This document shows, one piece after another, positions 26,066-34,896 of a DNA stretch of 64,000 bases. Position numbers and translations under genes: made by a program. Origin of the DNA: Flavobacterium potami (lineage in GTDB: Bacteria > Bacteroidota > Bacteroidia > Flavobacteriales > Flavobacteriaceae); the NCBI RefSeq assembly GCF_020026915.1, contig NZ_JAINUY010000006.1:124001-188000 (forward strand). Reading direction: 5' to 3'. Under the pieces are notes generated by a model, which searched no databases, was not told the DNA's origin, and saw only the letters and a list, made by a program, of their open reading frames with translations. Within the stretch, counting starts at the first letter, position 1; each line of letters starts with the position of its first letter.

Positions 26066-26719
26066 ATGGCAAAAATTATAATTTTTGGAATTCAGGATTT
26101 TGCAGAACTAGCACATTATTATTTGCAAAATGATTCTCAACATGATGTAGTTGCATTTGCTGTTAATGAGGATTATTTACCTGAGGATAAGTTTTTTAAA
26201 GGATTGCCAATAGAAGCTTTTGAAGATATTGAAAAAAAATATTCTCCAAAAGATTTCAAGTTTTTCGCTCCAATGGCACCTCAAAAAATGAATACATTAA
26301 GGGAAAATATCTATAATAATATTAAATCAAAAGGTTATGATTTAATTAGTTATATAAGTAGTAAAGCGACAATTTTTAATGGATCTATAGGCGATAACTG
26401 CTTTATATTAGAAAACAATACAATTCAGCCTTTTACGACTATAGGTAACAATGTTATTTTATGGAGTGGAAATCATATTGGTCATCATAGTGTAATAAAA
26501 GACCACGTTACTTTTACATCACATGTAGTATTATCAGGACATTGTGTGGTTGAAAATTACTGTACTTTTGGAGTGAATTCAACCATTAGAGATGGTTTAC
26601 ATATAGCGGAAGGAACCTTTGTTGGAATGTCAGCAAGCATAACTAAAAATACTGAATCGTGGTCAATATATAAAGGGAATCTAGGTCAAAAATCAGAAAT
26701 TTCAAGTAAAAAGATATAA
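26066..26719 (+). CDS. PglD/NeuD-like sugar O- or N-acyltransferase (left-handed beta-helix)
   Basis: Protein of 217 residues. An N-terminal Rossmann-like domain (KIIIFGIQDFAELAHYYL) is followed from about residue 100 by hexapeptide repeats, including SIGDNCFILENNTIQ and IGNNVILWSGNHIGHHS. NHIGHHSVI (136-144) places histidines where PglD and NeuD have their catalytic His. It probably transfers an acetyl or similar group from acyl-CoA to the amino sugar made by the aminotransferase at 23.7 kb. The 2-3-bp gaps on both sides mark it as part of one cassette. The acyl donor is unknown. Confidence 0.8.
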   Translation: MAKIIIFGIQDFAELAHYYLQNDSQHDVVAFAVNEDYLPEDKFFKGLPIEAFEDIEKKYSPKDFKFFAPMAPQKMNTLRENIYNNIKSKGYDLISYISSKATIFNGSIGDNCFILENNTIQPFTTIGNNVILWSGNHIGHHSVIKDHVTFTSHVVLSGHCVVENYCTFGVNSTIRDGLHIAEGTFVGMSASITKNTESWSIYKGNLGQKSEISSKKI

Positions 26720-26721
26720 GG

Positions 26722-27651
26722 ATGTGGAAAAAAAAAGGGCTACTTTTTAATATAGATGATTATAAAAATGATTTTATAAAATCGCATGCTTCTATACCGT
26801 TTGCGTTTCATGTTGAAGGCAATACTTTTAGAATTTATTTTAGTTCAAGAAATGAAAATGGAAAATCTTTGCCTTACTATGTTACAGCAAATATAAATGC
26901 CGGAAGTATTCAAATAATAAGTGAACCCGTAGGACCACTTCTTGATTTGGGGAAATTAGGAACTTTCGATGACAGCGGAATAATGCCATCATGTTTGATA
27001 AAAGAAAATAATCAATTATTCATGTATTATATAGGGTGGAATCCTCAAACAACAGTTTCCTATAGGCTCTCTATAGGTCTTGCAATTAGTCATGATGATG
27101 GACTAACTTTTAAAAGATACAGCGAAGGACCAATATGCGATAGGAGTCTAGATGAACCTTATTTTAATACTGCACCGTATGTAATTAAGGAAAGGAACAT
27201 TTGGAAGATGTGGTACATATCTTGTACAGGATGGGAAATAATCAACAATTATCCTGAACCTTCATATCATATAAAATATGCTGAATCAGAAGATGGAATT
27301 AATTGGAACAGAAATGGAACTATTAGTGTAGATTATGATCAAAAAGCAAAAGCACTTGGTAGACCATGTATTTTAAAAATAAATAATATCTATAATATGT
27401 ATTTTTCATATCGAAATACTGACGGATATCGAGTTTCTAATAAAGATGGATATAAATTAGGATTAGCATTATCATCAAATGGCATTGACTGGGAAAAAAG
27501 ATATGATGAGACAGGTATTACATTATCAGATTCAGGTTGGGATAATAAGATGATGGAGTATTGTCATGTTTTTGTGCATAATGGATTTACCTATATGCTT
27601 TATAATGGGAATGAATTTGGAAAAGAAGGTTTTGGATATGCAGTCAAATAG
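26722..27651 (+). CDS. Five-bladed beta-propeller (GH43/GH130-like) protein of unknown function
   Basis: Protein of 309 residues without a signal peptide. It has repeated blade-like units: FHVEGNTFRIYFSSRN, CLIKENNQLFMYYIGW, VIKERNIWKMWYISC, LKINNIYNMYFSYR and FVHNGFTYMLYNGN. This is the pattern of GH43/GH130-like propellers. DDSGIMPS and SDSGWDNKMMEYCHVF provide acidic residues near blade ends, but I cannot assign a catalytic set. Being cytoplasmic and embedded in a sugar-modification cassette, it more likely acts in synthesis than in degradation. The 3' end overlaps the next GT gene by 14 bp. Confidence 0.7.
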   Translation: MWKKKGLLFNIDDYKNDFIKSHASIPFAFHVEGNTFRIYFSSRNENGKSLPYYVTANINAGSIQIISEPVGPLLDLGKLGTFDDSGIMPSCLIKENNQLFMYYIGWNPQTTVSYRLSIGLAISHDDGLTFKRYSEGPICDRSLDEPYFNTAPYVIKERNIWKMWYISCTGWEIINNYPEPSYHIKYAESEDGINWNRNGTISVDYDQKAKALGRPCILKINNIYNMYFSYRNTDGYRVSNKDGYKLGLALSSNGIDWEKRYDETGITLSDSGWDNKMMEYCHVFVHNGFTYMLYNGNEFGKEGFGYAVK

Positions 27652-28564
27652 TCTGCCGTACCTAGCGGTATACATGATCACTTATAATCATAGTAAATTT
27701 ATCGAACAAACGATAGAATCTATTATGAACCAAACGACTAATTTTGATTACAAATTATTTATTGGAGAAGATTTTTCATCGGATGATACTCGAGCTATTT
27801 GTAAAAGATTAAAGTATAAATATCCAGATAAAATTGATTTGTTTTTAAATGATACTAATTTAGGAGCAAATGTAAATGCAAGACAAATTTTTAAAGCTTG
27901 TTTTGAAAGTGGAGCAAAATATGTTGCTCTTTGTGAAGGCGACGATTACTGGATTGATCCTCTAAAATTGCAAAAACAAGTAGATTTTTTAGAAGACAAT
28001 AAAGATTATGTTTTATGTTTTCATCCGATAAAAATTTTAAAACAAGATGGAGAAATAGTAGATGATTTTATTACAAATGTCCCACAAGATTATGAAACCA
28101 TAGAGACCCTAGCGAGATTAGGTAACTATATACATACACCATCAGTAGTTTTTAGAAATGTTATCAAAGAACTTCCTTTCGAATTTCAATTAACTCCCAT
28201 AGGTGATTATTTTCTTTATATCATTCTTGCTCAATATGGCAAATTAAAATGCTTAGAAGAAAAAATGGCTGTTTACAGGTACAATGTTGGTGTAATATCA
28301 AAAATGTCAAATTTGGATATAGCAAATAATAATGTAAAAATGTACTCCTGTATGATTGGCTATATTAAAAATGAAAATGTAAAGAAAATTATTATTGAAA
28401 AGCAGATAAAAGTTGTGACAGGGCATTATAAAATGATTAAAGCCACTTATGATGACGCTTTTATCTCTCGGCATTTTATTTTTTTGAAAATAAAAAAGAT
28501 TGCTTTTTTTAGTAAGAATCCAAAATTATTCTGGAAAAGAGTAAAAAAGAAATTTCAATTTTAA
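27638..28564 (+). CDS. Family 2 glycosyltransferase
   Basis: GT-A enzyme of 308 residues. YMITYNHSKFIEQTIESI (12-29), GEDFSSDDTR (43-52) and CEGDDYW (99-105, metal site) are clear GT2 motifs; the form EGDDYWIDPLKLQKQ is common in Bacteroidetes capsule GTs. ATG 27638 yields a normal N-terminus, whereas an in-frame ATG at 27566 would add 24 residues inside the propeller gene. As the last gene of the cassette that begins at 23.7 kb, it is the best candidate to transfer the modified amino sugar. Confidence 0.84.
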   Translation: MQSNSLPYLAVYMITYNHSKFIEQTIESIMNQTTNFDYKLFIGEDFSSDDTRAICKRLKYKYPDKIDLFLNDTNLGANVNARQIFKACFESGAKYVALCEGDDYWIDPLKLQKQVDFLEDNKDYVLCFHPIKILKQDGEIVDDFITNVPQDYETIETLARLGNYIHTPSVVFRNVIKELPFEFQLTPIGDYFLYIILAQYGKLKCLEEKMAVYRYNVGVISKMSNLDIANNNVKMYSCMIGYIKNENVKKIIIEKQIKVVTGHYKMIKATYDDAFISRHFIFLKIKKIAFFSKNPKLFWKRVKKKFQF

Positions 28565-28568
28565 TTAA

Positions 28569-29408
28569 ATGCTATCAATAATTATTTGTTCAAGAACCAA
28601 ATCAATATCAAATGATTTAGTAAATAACATAAACCAAACTATTGGTATAGAACACGAGCTGGTTGTAATTGACAATTCGAATAATGAATATTCAATTTTT
28701 GAAGCTTATAATATTGGACTTACCCAAAGTAAAAACCAATTAATTTGCTTTCTACATGACGATATTCATTTTATCACTCAAAACTGGGGAAAAATAGTAG
28801 TCGAAATTTTTCAGAAAAATAAGGACATTGGATTAATAGGTATTGCAGGCGCAAAGAGTAAAACAAAAATGCCTTCAGCATGGTGGGATTGTGCAAATGA
28901 AGATTTGTATATGAACATTTATCAACACTTGCGAGACGGAAGAAAAGAACACTGGTACAAAGGATTTACTAATAATGCTCTAGAAGATGTTGTAGCAATA
29001 GATGGAGTTTTTATGGCCGCAAGAAAAGATAATTCCATTATATTTAATACCAAGTTAAGTGGTTTCCATAATTATGATTTAAACTTTTCATTTGAATATT
29101 TAAAGAACAGATACAGAGTCGTTGTAACAAAAGAAATTTTATTAGAGCATTTATCTATCGGAATTTTAAATGAATCTTGGTATAAATCAACTTTGCAAAT
29201 TCATGAATTGTATCGCAATTTTTTACCTTTAAATAAATCTAATTATGATTCTTCAAAAAAGTATGAGTTCATTAATGGTGCAAGATTTCTAGATCATCTT
29301 TTAAAACTTAAGCTTAAAAAGCAGGCCTTTTATCTGTGGATTAAATTATTTAAGATAAAGCCAGCGAGTAAATTTCAATTTAAATTTTTTAAATCTTTAT
29401 TTCAATAA
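28569..29408 (+). CDS. GT2-like glycosyltransferase
   Basis: Protein of 279 residues starting MLSIIICSRTKS, with FLHDDIHF (61-68) as the metal site, then LIGIAGAKSKTKMPSAWWDCAN and VVAIDGVFMAARKD. This matches the branch of GT-A enzymes with an HDD rather than DxD motif. FHNYDLNFSFEYLKNRYRV provides the usual acidic catalytic region. There is no membrane segment. It begins 4 bp after the preceding GT and directly abuts the next one. Confidence 0.77.
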   Translation: MLSIIICSRTKSISNDLVNNINQTIGIEHELVVIDNSNNEYSIFEAYNIGLTQSKNQLICFLHDDIHFITQNWGKIVVEIFQKNKDIGLIGIAGAKSKTKMPSAWWDCANEDLYMNIYQHLRDGRKEHWYKGFTNNALEDVVAIDGVFMAARKDNSIIFNTKLSGFHNYDLNFSFEYLKNRYRVVVTKEILLEHLSIGILNESWYKSTLQIHELYRNFLPLNKSNYDSSKKYEFINGARFLDHLLKLKLKKQAFYLWIKLFKIKPASKFQFKFFKSLFQ

Positions 29409-30311
29409 ATGCTTGCTATAATTATTCCATATTATAAATTAACATTTTTTGAGCAAACATTAGAATCTTTGCAAAATCAAACTGATAAAAGATTTAATGT
29501 TTATATTGGAGATGATGCTAGTCCTGAAAATCCAGTTTTTTTATTAGAAAAATTTAAAGAAAAAGTTGATTTTGTATATCACAGGTTCGAGGAGAATTTA
29601 GGAGGAACTTCTTTGGTGAAACAATGGCAACGTTGTATCAGTTTATCAAAAAATGAAGAATGGATAATGATTTTGGGCGATGATGATTTATTGTCCAAAA
29701 ATGTTGTTGAAGAATTTTACTCAAATTTACCTGAATTTGAAAATAAAACGGATGTCGTGAGATTTGCTTCTAAAAGTATTTCAGAAGAAAATCAAAAAAT
29801 TTCAGAAAAATTTGAACATCCAAAATGGGAAGCGGCTTTAAGTTTTTACTATAAACGATTTAAAGGATTAACAAGAAGTTCTCTTTCAGAACATGTTTTT
29901 ACGAGAAATTCTTATTTGAAATATGGGTTTAGAGAGTATCCATTAGCATGGCACAGTGATGATATTGCTTGGATAGACTTTAGCCAAAACAAACCCGTAT
30001 TTGCAATAAACTCTAGCTATGTTATTGTTAGACATTCTAAAATAAATATTACAGGTAAAAAAGATAATTTTGACTCTAAGCATAAGGCTGAACAATTATT
30101 CTTTACAGATCTGGTTTACGAAAAACTAGATTTTTTCAAATCAAATCAAAAGAACGAATTCTTGATGACTTACGAAATTGCCATTAAAAGATATAGAAAA
30201 TTGACATTTAAAGAATGGAAATTTTTATTCGAAAATTATTTAAAAAATGCCGAAATAGTTCCTTTCCTAAAATGCATTCGTAGATTTTTTAAGGATAATT
30301 TAGCGCTATGA
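29409..30311 (+). CDS. Family 2 glycosyltransferase
   Basis: GT-A enzyme of 300 residues. IIIPYYKLTFFEQTLESL begins the fold, YIGDDASPEN follows, and ILGDDDLL (88-95) is the metal site. AWHSDDIAWIDFS looks like the acceptor/catalytic-base region. Its ATG directly follows the preceding stop and its own stop overlaps the next start (ATGA), so the run of GTs here is tightly coupled. The linkage formed is not predictable. Confidence 0.8.
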   Translation: MLAIIIPYYKLTFFEQTLESLQNQTDKRFNVYIGDDASPENPVFLLEKFKEKVDFVYHRFEENLGGTSLVKQWQRCISLSKNEEWIMILGDDDLLSKNVVEEFYSNLPEFENKTDVVRFASKSISEENQKISEKFEHPKWEAALSFYYKRFKGLTRSSLSEHVFTRNSYLKYGFREYPLAWHSDDIAWIDFSQNKPVFAINSSYVIVRHSKINITGKKDNFDSKHKAEQLFFTDLVYEKLDFFKSNQKNEFLMTYEIAIKRYRKLTFKEWKFLFENYLKNAEIVPFLKCIRRFFKDNLAL

Positions 30312-31249
30312 AACCTTTAATTTCAATAATAATTCCATCTTATAATAGGGCATATTTAATAGCTGAAACATTAAATAGCATTTTATTGCAAAGTTATGAC
30401 AATTGGGAATGTATAGTAGTTGATGATGGTTCTACAGATAATACCCAAGAAGTTTTAGCGGAGTACATTAAAAAAGATAATAGATTTCAATATTATAAAA
30501 GACCGAAAGAAAGACTAAAAGGTCCAAATTCATGCCGAAATTATGGATTTGAGTTGAGTAAAGGAGATTATATAAAATGGTTTGATAGTGATGATTTTAT
30601 GTATCCAGATTTACTTGAAAAACAATTGGATGCTATTAAAAACAATTTTCACTGCAATGTTTGTAAAGTCGCTTATTATGATTTTGAAAACAACATCGTT
30701 TTAAAACACAGTGAAATTTTTTCAAACCACATAATTGAAGATTACTTAATTGGAAATCTAACATTTTATGTGTCAGGTCCAATTTGGAGACGATCTTTTT
30801 TAGATAAACAAGAAATATTATTTGACACCAAAATATCTAATCTTGACGATTGGGATTTTAACTTGAGAATGCTTTACAATTATCCTAAAATTAATTTTTT
30901 AGATGAAGTTTTAATCAAATATCGGGTACATAATAATTCTCTTTCTCAAGAGATAGGAAAGCTTAATTTTCGAGAAATTCAATCAGAGTTTAAAGCTCGA
31001 AGAAAGCACTTGTTACATTTGATTTTTATGAAAAATGTCAATACCAAAGCTTTTAAACAATTTATAATAGCGAGAAATAAATACTTTTTACGAGAAGCTT
31101 TAATCTTAAAAAACAATTGTGACTTTTTTTTATTTAAAAATTTAATTCTAACACAGGTTTTAGCTATTGATATTAAAGGTATTATAAAAAGTTTTGTTGG
31201 TTACATCGGATTGAAGTTTTTTAAGAAAGGGTATAAATTTTTTAAATGA
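30308..31249 (+). CDS. Family 2 glycosyltransferase
   Basis: GT-A enzyme of 313 residues with canonical motifs: IIPSYNRAYLIAETLNSI (8-25), VVDDGSTDNT (37-46), GPNSCRNYGFELSKGDYI and FDSDD (92-96). NLDDWDFNLRML has the acidic pair of the catalytic region. The C-terminus is basic and hydrophobic (KSFVGYIGLKFFKKG). It is coupled by ATGA overlaps on both sides to neighbouring GT genes. Confidence 0.86.
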   Translation: MKPLISIIIPSYNRAYLIAETLNSILLQSYDNWECIVVDDGSTDNTQEVLAEYIKKDNRFQYYKRPKERLKGPNSCRNYGFELSKGDYIKWFDSDDFMYPDLLEKQLDAIKNNFHCNVCKVAYYDFENNIVLKHSEIFSNHIIEDYLIGNLTFYVSGPIWRRSFLDKQEILFDTKISNLDDWDFNLRMLYNYPKINFLDEVLIKYRVHNNSLSQEIGKLNFREIQSEFKARRKHLLHLIFMKNVNTKAFKQFIIARNKYFLREALILKNNCDFFLFKNLILTQVLAIDIKGIIKSFVGYIGLKFFKKGYKFFK

Positions 31250-32388
31250 AAATATTAATAACAACACCATTCTTTCAATTTTCAGGTGGCAGTGAGTTAG
31301 AGACCATTCATACAGCCAATACTTTTGCGTCTTTTGCAGAAGTAAAAGAGGTTCATGTTTTTGTAGCCGGCGTGTATAATTTAAAATTTACTGAAAACAT
31401 TTACATAAATGAGAAGGTAAAATTTTTTAGAAGACCAGATATTTTTGATAAGAGATATTTTTATAAATTAAATAATTATCTAAAGAAAAAATTAAATTTA
31501 GAAGCATTACCATTTGATTTTATTTATTGGAAATTTAAAAAACTTTCAAGATTTGATAAATTGTATATCATCACAAAAAGCACTCTTGCAAGTGATTATA
31601 TTCCATTAATAAAATTGTACAAGTCAAAGAATAATATAGTTATAAAATACACAACTATATTCTTTCAGCCTCTCGAAAATGTTGTTTTAAAATATTTATC
31701 TCAAATAAGATACAATATCGTTACATCTCAAAAACAGAAAGATTTTTTTGTAAATCAATTAAATCTGAAGAATGCTATAGCACAAGAAATTTTACTTTTT
31801 AACGAAAATCTTGGTGTAAAGAAAGTAAGAACTAAAAAAGATGTATCACTGTATGATTTTGGTATTTTAGGAAGATATTCAGAAGAAAAGCAATATGAAC
31901 ATGCCATAAATTTGATTGAAAATCTTAGAAATAAAGGATTTGAATCTACATTAATTATTAAAGGAGGATGTGATGAAGATTATTACAAAAGCCTCATAAA
32001 GTTAGTTAAAGAAAAAAATCTGGAAGATTTAATTACTTTAAGTTTTGAAGAAGTCTCGTATGATAAAGTATACGATTTTTTCGATGTTTTTAATTGCTTT
32101 TTAATCACGTCAAAATATGAAGGAGGACCAAACGTCGGATTAGAAGTTATGGCCTACGGTCTGCCGATTTTATCTTATGATGTAGGGGCAATGAAAGATA
32201 GATTAAATAAATTTCCAGAATTGATTGCTCTCAACGAAGAAAATTTAACCAAAAAAGCTATTGAAATATTAAATTATGAAGAAGTTGCTTTTTTGCAAAA
32301 ATGTGACGACATAAAAAAAGAGTATACAGCTAAATTTTCTAATAATACAAAAATATCTTTTCTAAAAGATTTTTTGGAAAACAAATAA
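31246..32388 (+). CDS. Family 4 glycosyltransferase
   Basis: GT-B enzyme of 380 residues. TTPFFQFSGGSELETIHTA gives the N-terminal glycine loop. FGILGRYSEEKQYEHAI (205-221) is the start of the donor domain, and the E292-x7-E300 pair is in SKYEGGPNVGLEVMAYGLP. No membrane helix is seen. The start overlaps the previous gene by 4 bp and a 49-bp AT-rich spacer follows. It probably builds the glycan exported by one of the two systems of this locus. Confidence 0.83.
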   Translation: MKILITTPFFQFSGGSELETIHTANTFASFAEVKEVHVFVAGVYNLKFTENIYINEKVKFFRRPDIFDKRYFYKLNNYLKKKLNLEALPFDFIYWKFKKLSRFDKLYIITKSTLASDYIPLIKLYKSKNNIVIKYTTIFFQPLENVVLKYLSQIRYNIVTSQKQKDFFVNQLNLKNAIAQEILLFNENLGVKKVRTKKDVSLYDFGILGRYSEEKQYEHAINLIENLRNKGFESTLIIKGGCDEDYYKSLIKLVKEKNLEDLITLSFEEVSYDKVYDFFDVFNCFLITSKYEGGPNVGLEVMAYGLPILSYDVGAMKDRLNKFPELIALNEENLTKKAIEILNYEEVAFLQKCDDIKKEYTAKFSNNTKISFLKDFLENK

Positions 32389-32437
32389 AAATCATTTTAT
32401 AGAGAATTAATTTTCTTTTTAAAATTAACAGTTGCAA

Positions 32438-33310
32438 ATGAAAATAAAAGTAGGTTATCTTCTGTCTTACGACTACAAAATGTTTTTCACATCAGTTAAA
32501 CAGATTTATGATCATGTTGATGCTATCTTCCTTGCAGTAGATAAGAATTATGTTACCTGGAGTGGAAATCCGTTTGAAATTGAAGAAAGTTTTTTTGAAG
32601 AGGTAAAGCTTTTAGACGTTCAGAATAAAATTCAGTTTTATTTTGATGACTTTTATGTTCCTGGACTGTCGCCAATAGAATGCGATATTAGAGAACGAAA
32701 TATGCTCTTAAAAAAAATGGGACGCGGATGGTTGATACAATTGGATGTTGATGAGTATTTATATGATTTTAAAAAAGTCAGAAAATTTCTTAAACAACAT
32801 TGGTATTTAATGGTATTTCCTAAACTCACTCCAATTGTTTTTAAAGGAATCTTGATAACAGTATTTAAAAAACTTCCGGAAGGTTACCTTTATATTGAAA
32901 ATAATGAGAGATTTTCTTTTATAACCAATTGCCAACAATACGAGGGTATTAGGACCAATTATAGTGTGAGTAATCATATAACGAATGCAAAAGTAATTCA
33001 TCAGTCTTGGGCAAGATCAGAAGAAGAAATGTTTTTTAAAATCTCAAATTGGGGACATAGAGATGATTTTGATACTAAGAAATATTACGAATTTTGGAAA
33101 AATTTAGATATTTCAAATTATAAAAATTATAAAAACATACATCCCCTAAGAGCTGAAATGTGGGATAAACTGCATTTTATGCCATCATCTTCAATTGATG
33201 ATTTTATAACAAACTATGCAGAGAAAAATAAACAAGTGCTAATTAGTGTTGGCTTCTGGCAAATGGTGAAAGCATTTTTTAGAAAAATACTAAAAAAAAT
33301 AAATAAATGA
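32438..33310 (+). CDS. Putative GT-A glycosyltransferase (GT2/GT92-like)
   Basis: Protein of 290 residues that lacks the classic PxYN start but has GT-A features: VGYLLSYDYKMFFTSVKQI, IRERNMLLKKMGRGWLIQ (85-102) and LDVDEYLYDF (102-111) with a DVDE metal site. HQSWARSEEEMFFKISNWGH is a typical C-terminal region for such transferases, with the His and Trp near the active site. ATG 32438 is preferred over a TTG two codons upstream. The gene is 1 bp from the next GT. Confidence 0.66.
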   Translation: MKIKVGYLLSYDYKMFFTSVKQIYDHVDAIFLAVDKNYVTWSGNPFEIEESFFEEVKLLDVQNKIQFYFDDFYVPGLSPIECDIRERNMLLKKMGRGWLIQLDVDEYLYDFKKVRKFLKQHWYLMVFPKLTPIVFKGILITVFKKLPEGYLYIENNERFSFITNCQQYEGIRTNYSVSNHITNAKVIHQSWARSEEEMFFKISNWGHRDDFDTKKYYEFWKNLDISNYKNYKNIHPLRAEMWDKLHFMPSSSIDDFITNYAEKNKQVLISVGFWQMVKAFFRKILKKINK

Positions 33311-33311
33311 T

Positions 33312-34151
33312 ATGCAGTTATCTGTAGTAATATTATCATATACCACAACAGAAGGATTATTTGAAATGACCTCAAACTGTATCAATTCTCTAGTAGATTC
33401 GGAGAAGGATACAAAAATGGAAGTTATTTTAGTAGAGTCAAATAAAGATTATTTAAACTCAGGATTTGTTTATCCTGAATTTGTAAAAGTTATTGTTCCC
33501 GAAGCAGATTTCAATTTTCATAAGTTCTTAAATATTGGTATTAAAGAGTCAAAAGGAGATTTTGTAGCTTTATGTAACAATGATTTAATTTTTTATAAAA
33601 ACTGGTTTAGTGAAATTTTGAAAATCCAAAAAGCAAATCCAAAAATTGAATCCTTTTCTCCAAGTGGTAAAATTGATGATTTTGGTTTTATAAATGACTT
33701 TGAGTTAGGATATAAAGTCCGAACTCATGTTTTAGGATGGTGTTTAGTTGCAACTAAAGAAGTTCTCAAAAGAATAGGATATCTTGATGAGACATTTAAT
33801 TTTGGTTACGCAGACAATGATTATGCTATGACTTTAAAAAAGTACAATATAAAACATGCTCTAGTAAATACAGGTAAAGTTGAACATTTAGAAAGAGAAA
33901 AAGTAAAGAAAAATCGCGAAGGACTAAGTGAAGGCTACAAAAAACTTCAGGAAAAGGTAAGTCTAGAGAAGTTGCCTTCTTATGTTCTACAAAAAGGAAA
34001 TGAATATCTTTTAGAAGATAAAAAAGTTCTAGACGATTATTTAAAATATCATATCAAATGGGGAAGCCCAAATTTATTATATAAAAAAAATAAAATTGCA
34101 GATTTGCTTATACGTTTTCATTTAGGTTTTTTTAATAGAATAATTTTATAG
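33312..34151 (+). CDS. Family 2 glycosyltransferase
   Basis: GT-A enzyme of 279 residues. LSVVILSYTTTEGLFEMT opens the fold, FLNIGIKESKGDFVALCNNDL contains the metal-site NND (89-91), and NFGYADNDYAMTLKKY contains the second acidic motif. This NND form is typical of rhamnosyl- and related transferases, but donor specificity is not fixed by it. A 40-bp spacer with a weak AAAGC/GCTTT stem separates it from the next gene. Confidence 0.78.
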   Translation: MQLSVVILSYTTTEGLFEMTSNCINSLVDSEKDTKMEVILVESNKDYLNSGFVYPEFVKVIVPEADFNFHKFLNIGIKESKGDFVALCNNDLIFYKNWFSEILKIQKANPKIESFSPSGKIDDFGFINDFELGYKVRTHVLGWCLVATKEVLKRIGYLDETFNFGYADNDYAMTLKKYNIKHALVNTGKVEHLEREKVKKNREGLSEGYKKLQEKVSLEKLPSYVLQKGNEYLLEDKKVLDDYLKYHIKWGSPNLLYKKNKIADLLIRFHLGFFNRIIL

Positions 34152-34191
34152 ATTAATAAACAATTATCCCAAAGCTTAGGCTTTATTTTAT

Positions 34192-34896
34192 ATGAAAAAT
34201 AATTTTACAGATCTAAAAATCAGCTATGGTAACTTGGAGAGTTTCATTATAAGAAATGAAATTTTTAAAGCAGTTAAAAATGCAATTCCTCAATTTAAAG
34301 GAAAAGTTTTAGATTCTGGATGTGGTTCAATGCCATATAAACAAATTATTCTTGAAAATAGAAAAGTTGAAAGTTATGTAGGTTTAGATATTGATACAAG
34401 TTTAAATTATGAAGGCATTAAACCAGATTTTTTATGGGACGGAGTTACGATGCCCTTTGAAAATGAAAGTTTTGACGTTGTAATATCTACAGAAGTTTTA
34501 GAACATGTACCAAATCCAGATGCTTATTTATCAGAAGTTAGGCGAGTTTTAAAACCTGGCGGTATTTTCTTTTTTACGGTACCTTTTTTAATGTCTTTGC
34601 ACGAAGTTCCGCATGATTATTACAGATATACGCCATATGCTTTAGAAATGATTTTTAAAAGGAATGGTTTCACATCGACACAAATTGTTCCTCAGGGCGG
34701 TTATAACGCGGCAGTGGGGCAAATGATTGGACTTTGGGTTAATATGTACCTTTGGGGAAAGAAAAAGAAAATAATGAGGATTATTGCAAAACCTATTATC
34801 AGTTTTTTATATAAAAAGGATAAAGCTCCATTAAACTTTAAAAAGTCGACAATGATTGTTGGACTTTCGGGAACTACTGTAAAACCAATTTCATAA
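34192..34896 (+). CDS. Class I SAM-dependent methyltransferase
   Basis: Protein of 234 residues. VLDSGCGSMPY (39-49) binds SAM, VGLDIDT (63-69) is the acidic ribose-binding strand, MPFENESFDVVISTEVLEHV (87-106) and LKPGGIFFFTVPF (120-132) complete the Methyltransf_11 pattern. HEVPHDYYRYTPYAL recurs in polysaccharide-locus methyltransferases. It may methylate a sugar hydroxyl in the growing chain or its non-reducing end. The next GT follows without a gap. The related enzyme at 52.1 kb shares the PYDFFRFT-like motif. Confidence 0.8.
   Translation: MKNNFTDLKISYGNLESFIIRNEIFKAVKNAIPQFKGKVLDSGCGSMPYKQIILENRKVESYVGLDIDTSLNYEGIKPDFLWDGVTMPFENESFDVVISTEVLEHVPNPDAYLSEVRRVLKPGGIFFFTVPFLMSLHEVPHDYYRYTPYALEMIFKRNGFTSTQIVPQGGYNAAVGQMIGLWVNMYLWGKKKKIMRIIAKPIISFLYKKDKAPLNFKKSTMIVGLSGTTVKPIS

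Noticed and set aside
27566..27637. Longer GT2 protein from an upstream ATG
   Set aside because: The extra 24 residues overlap the propeller gene and do not belong to the GT2 fold.
34152..34191. AAAGC/GCTTT stem as a terminator
   Set aside because: A five-base AT-rich stem inside a GT run is too weak to call.
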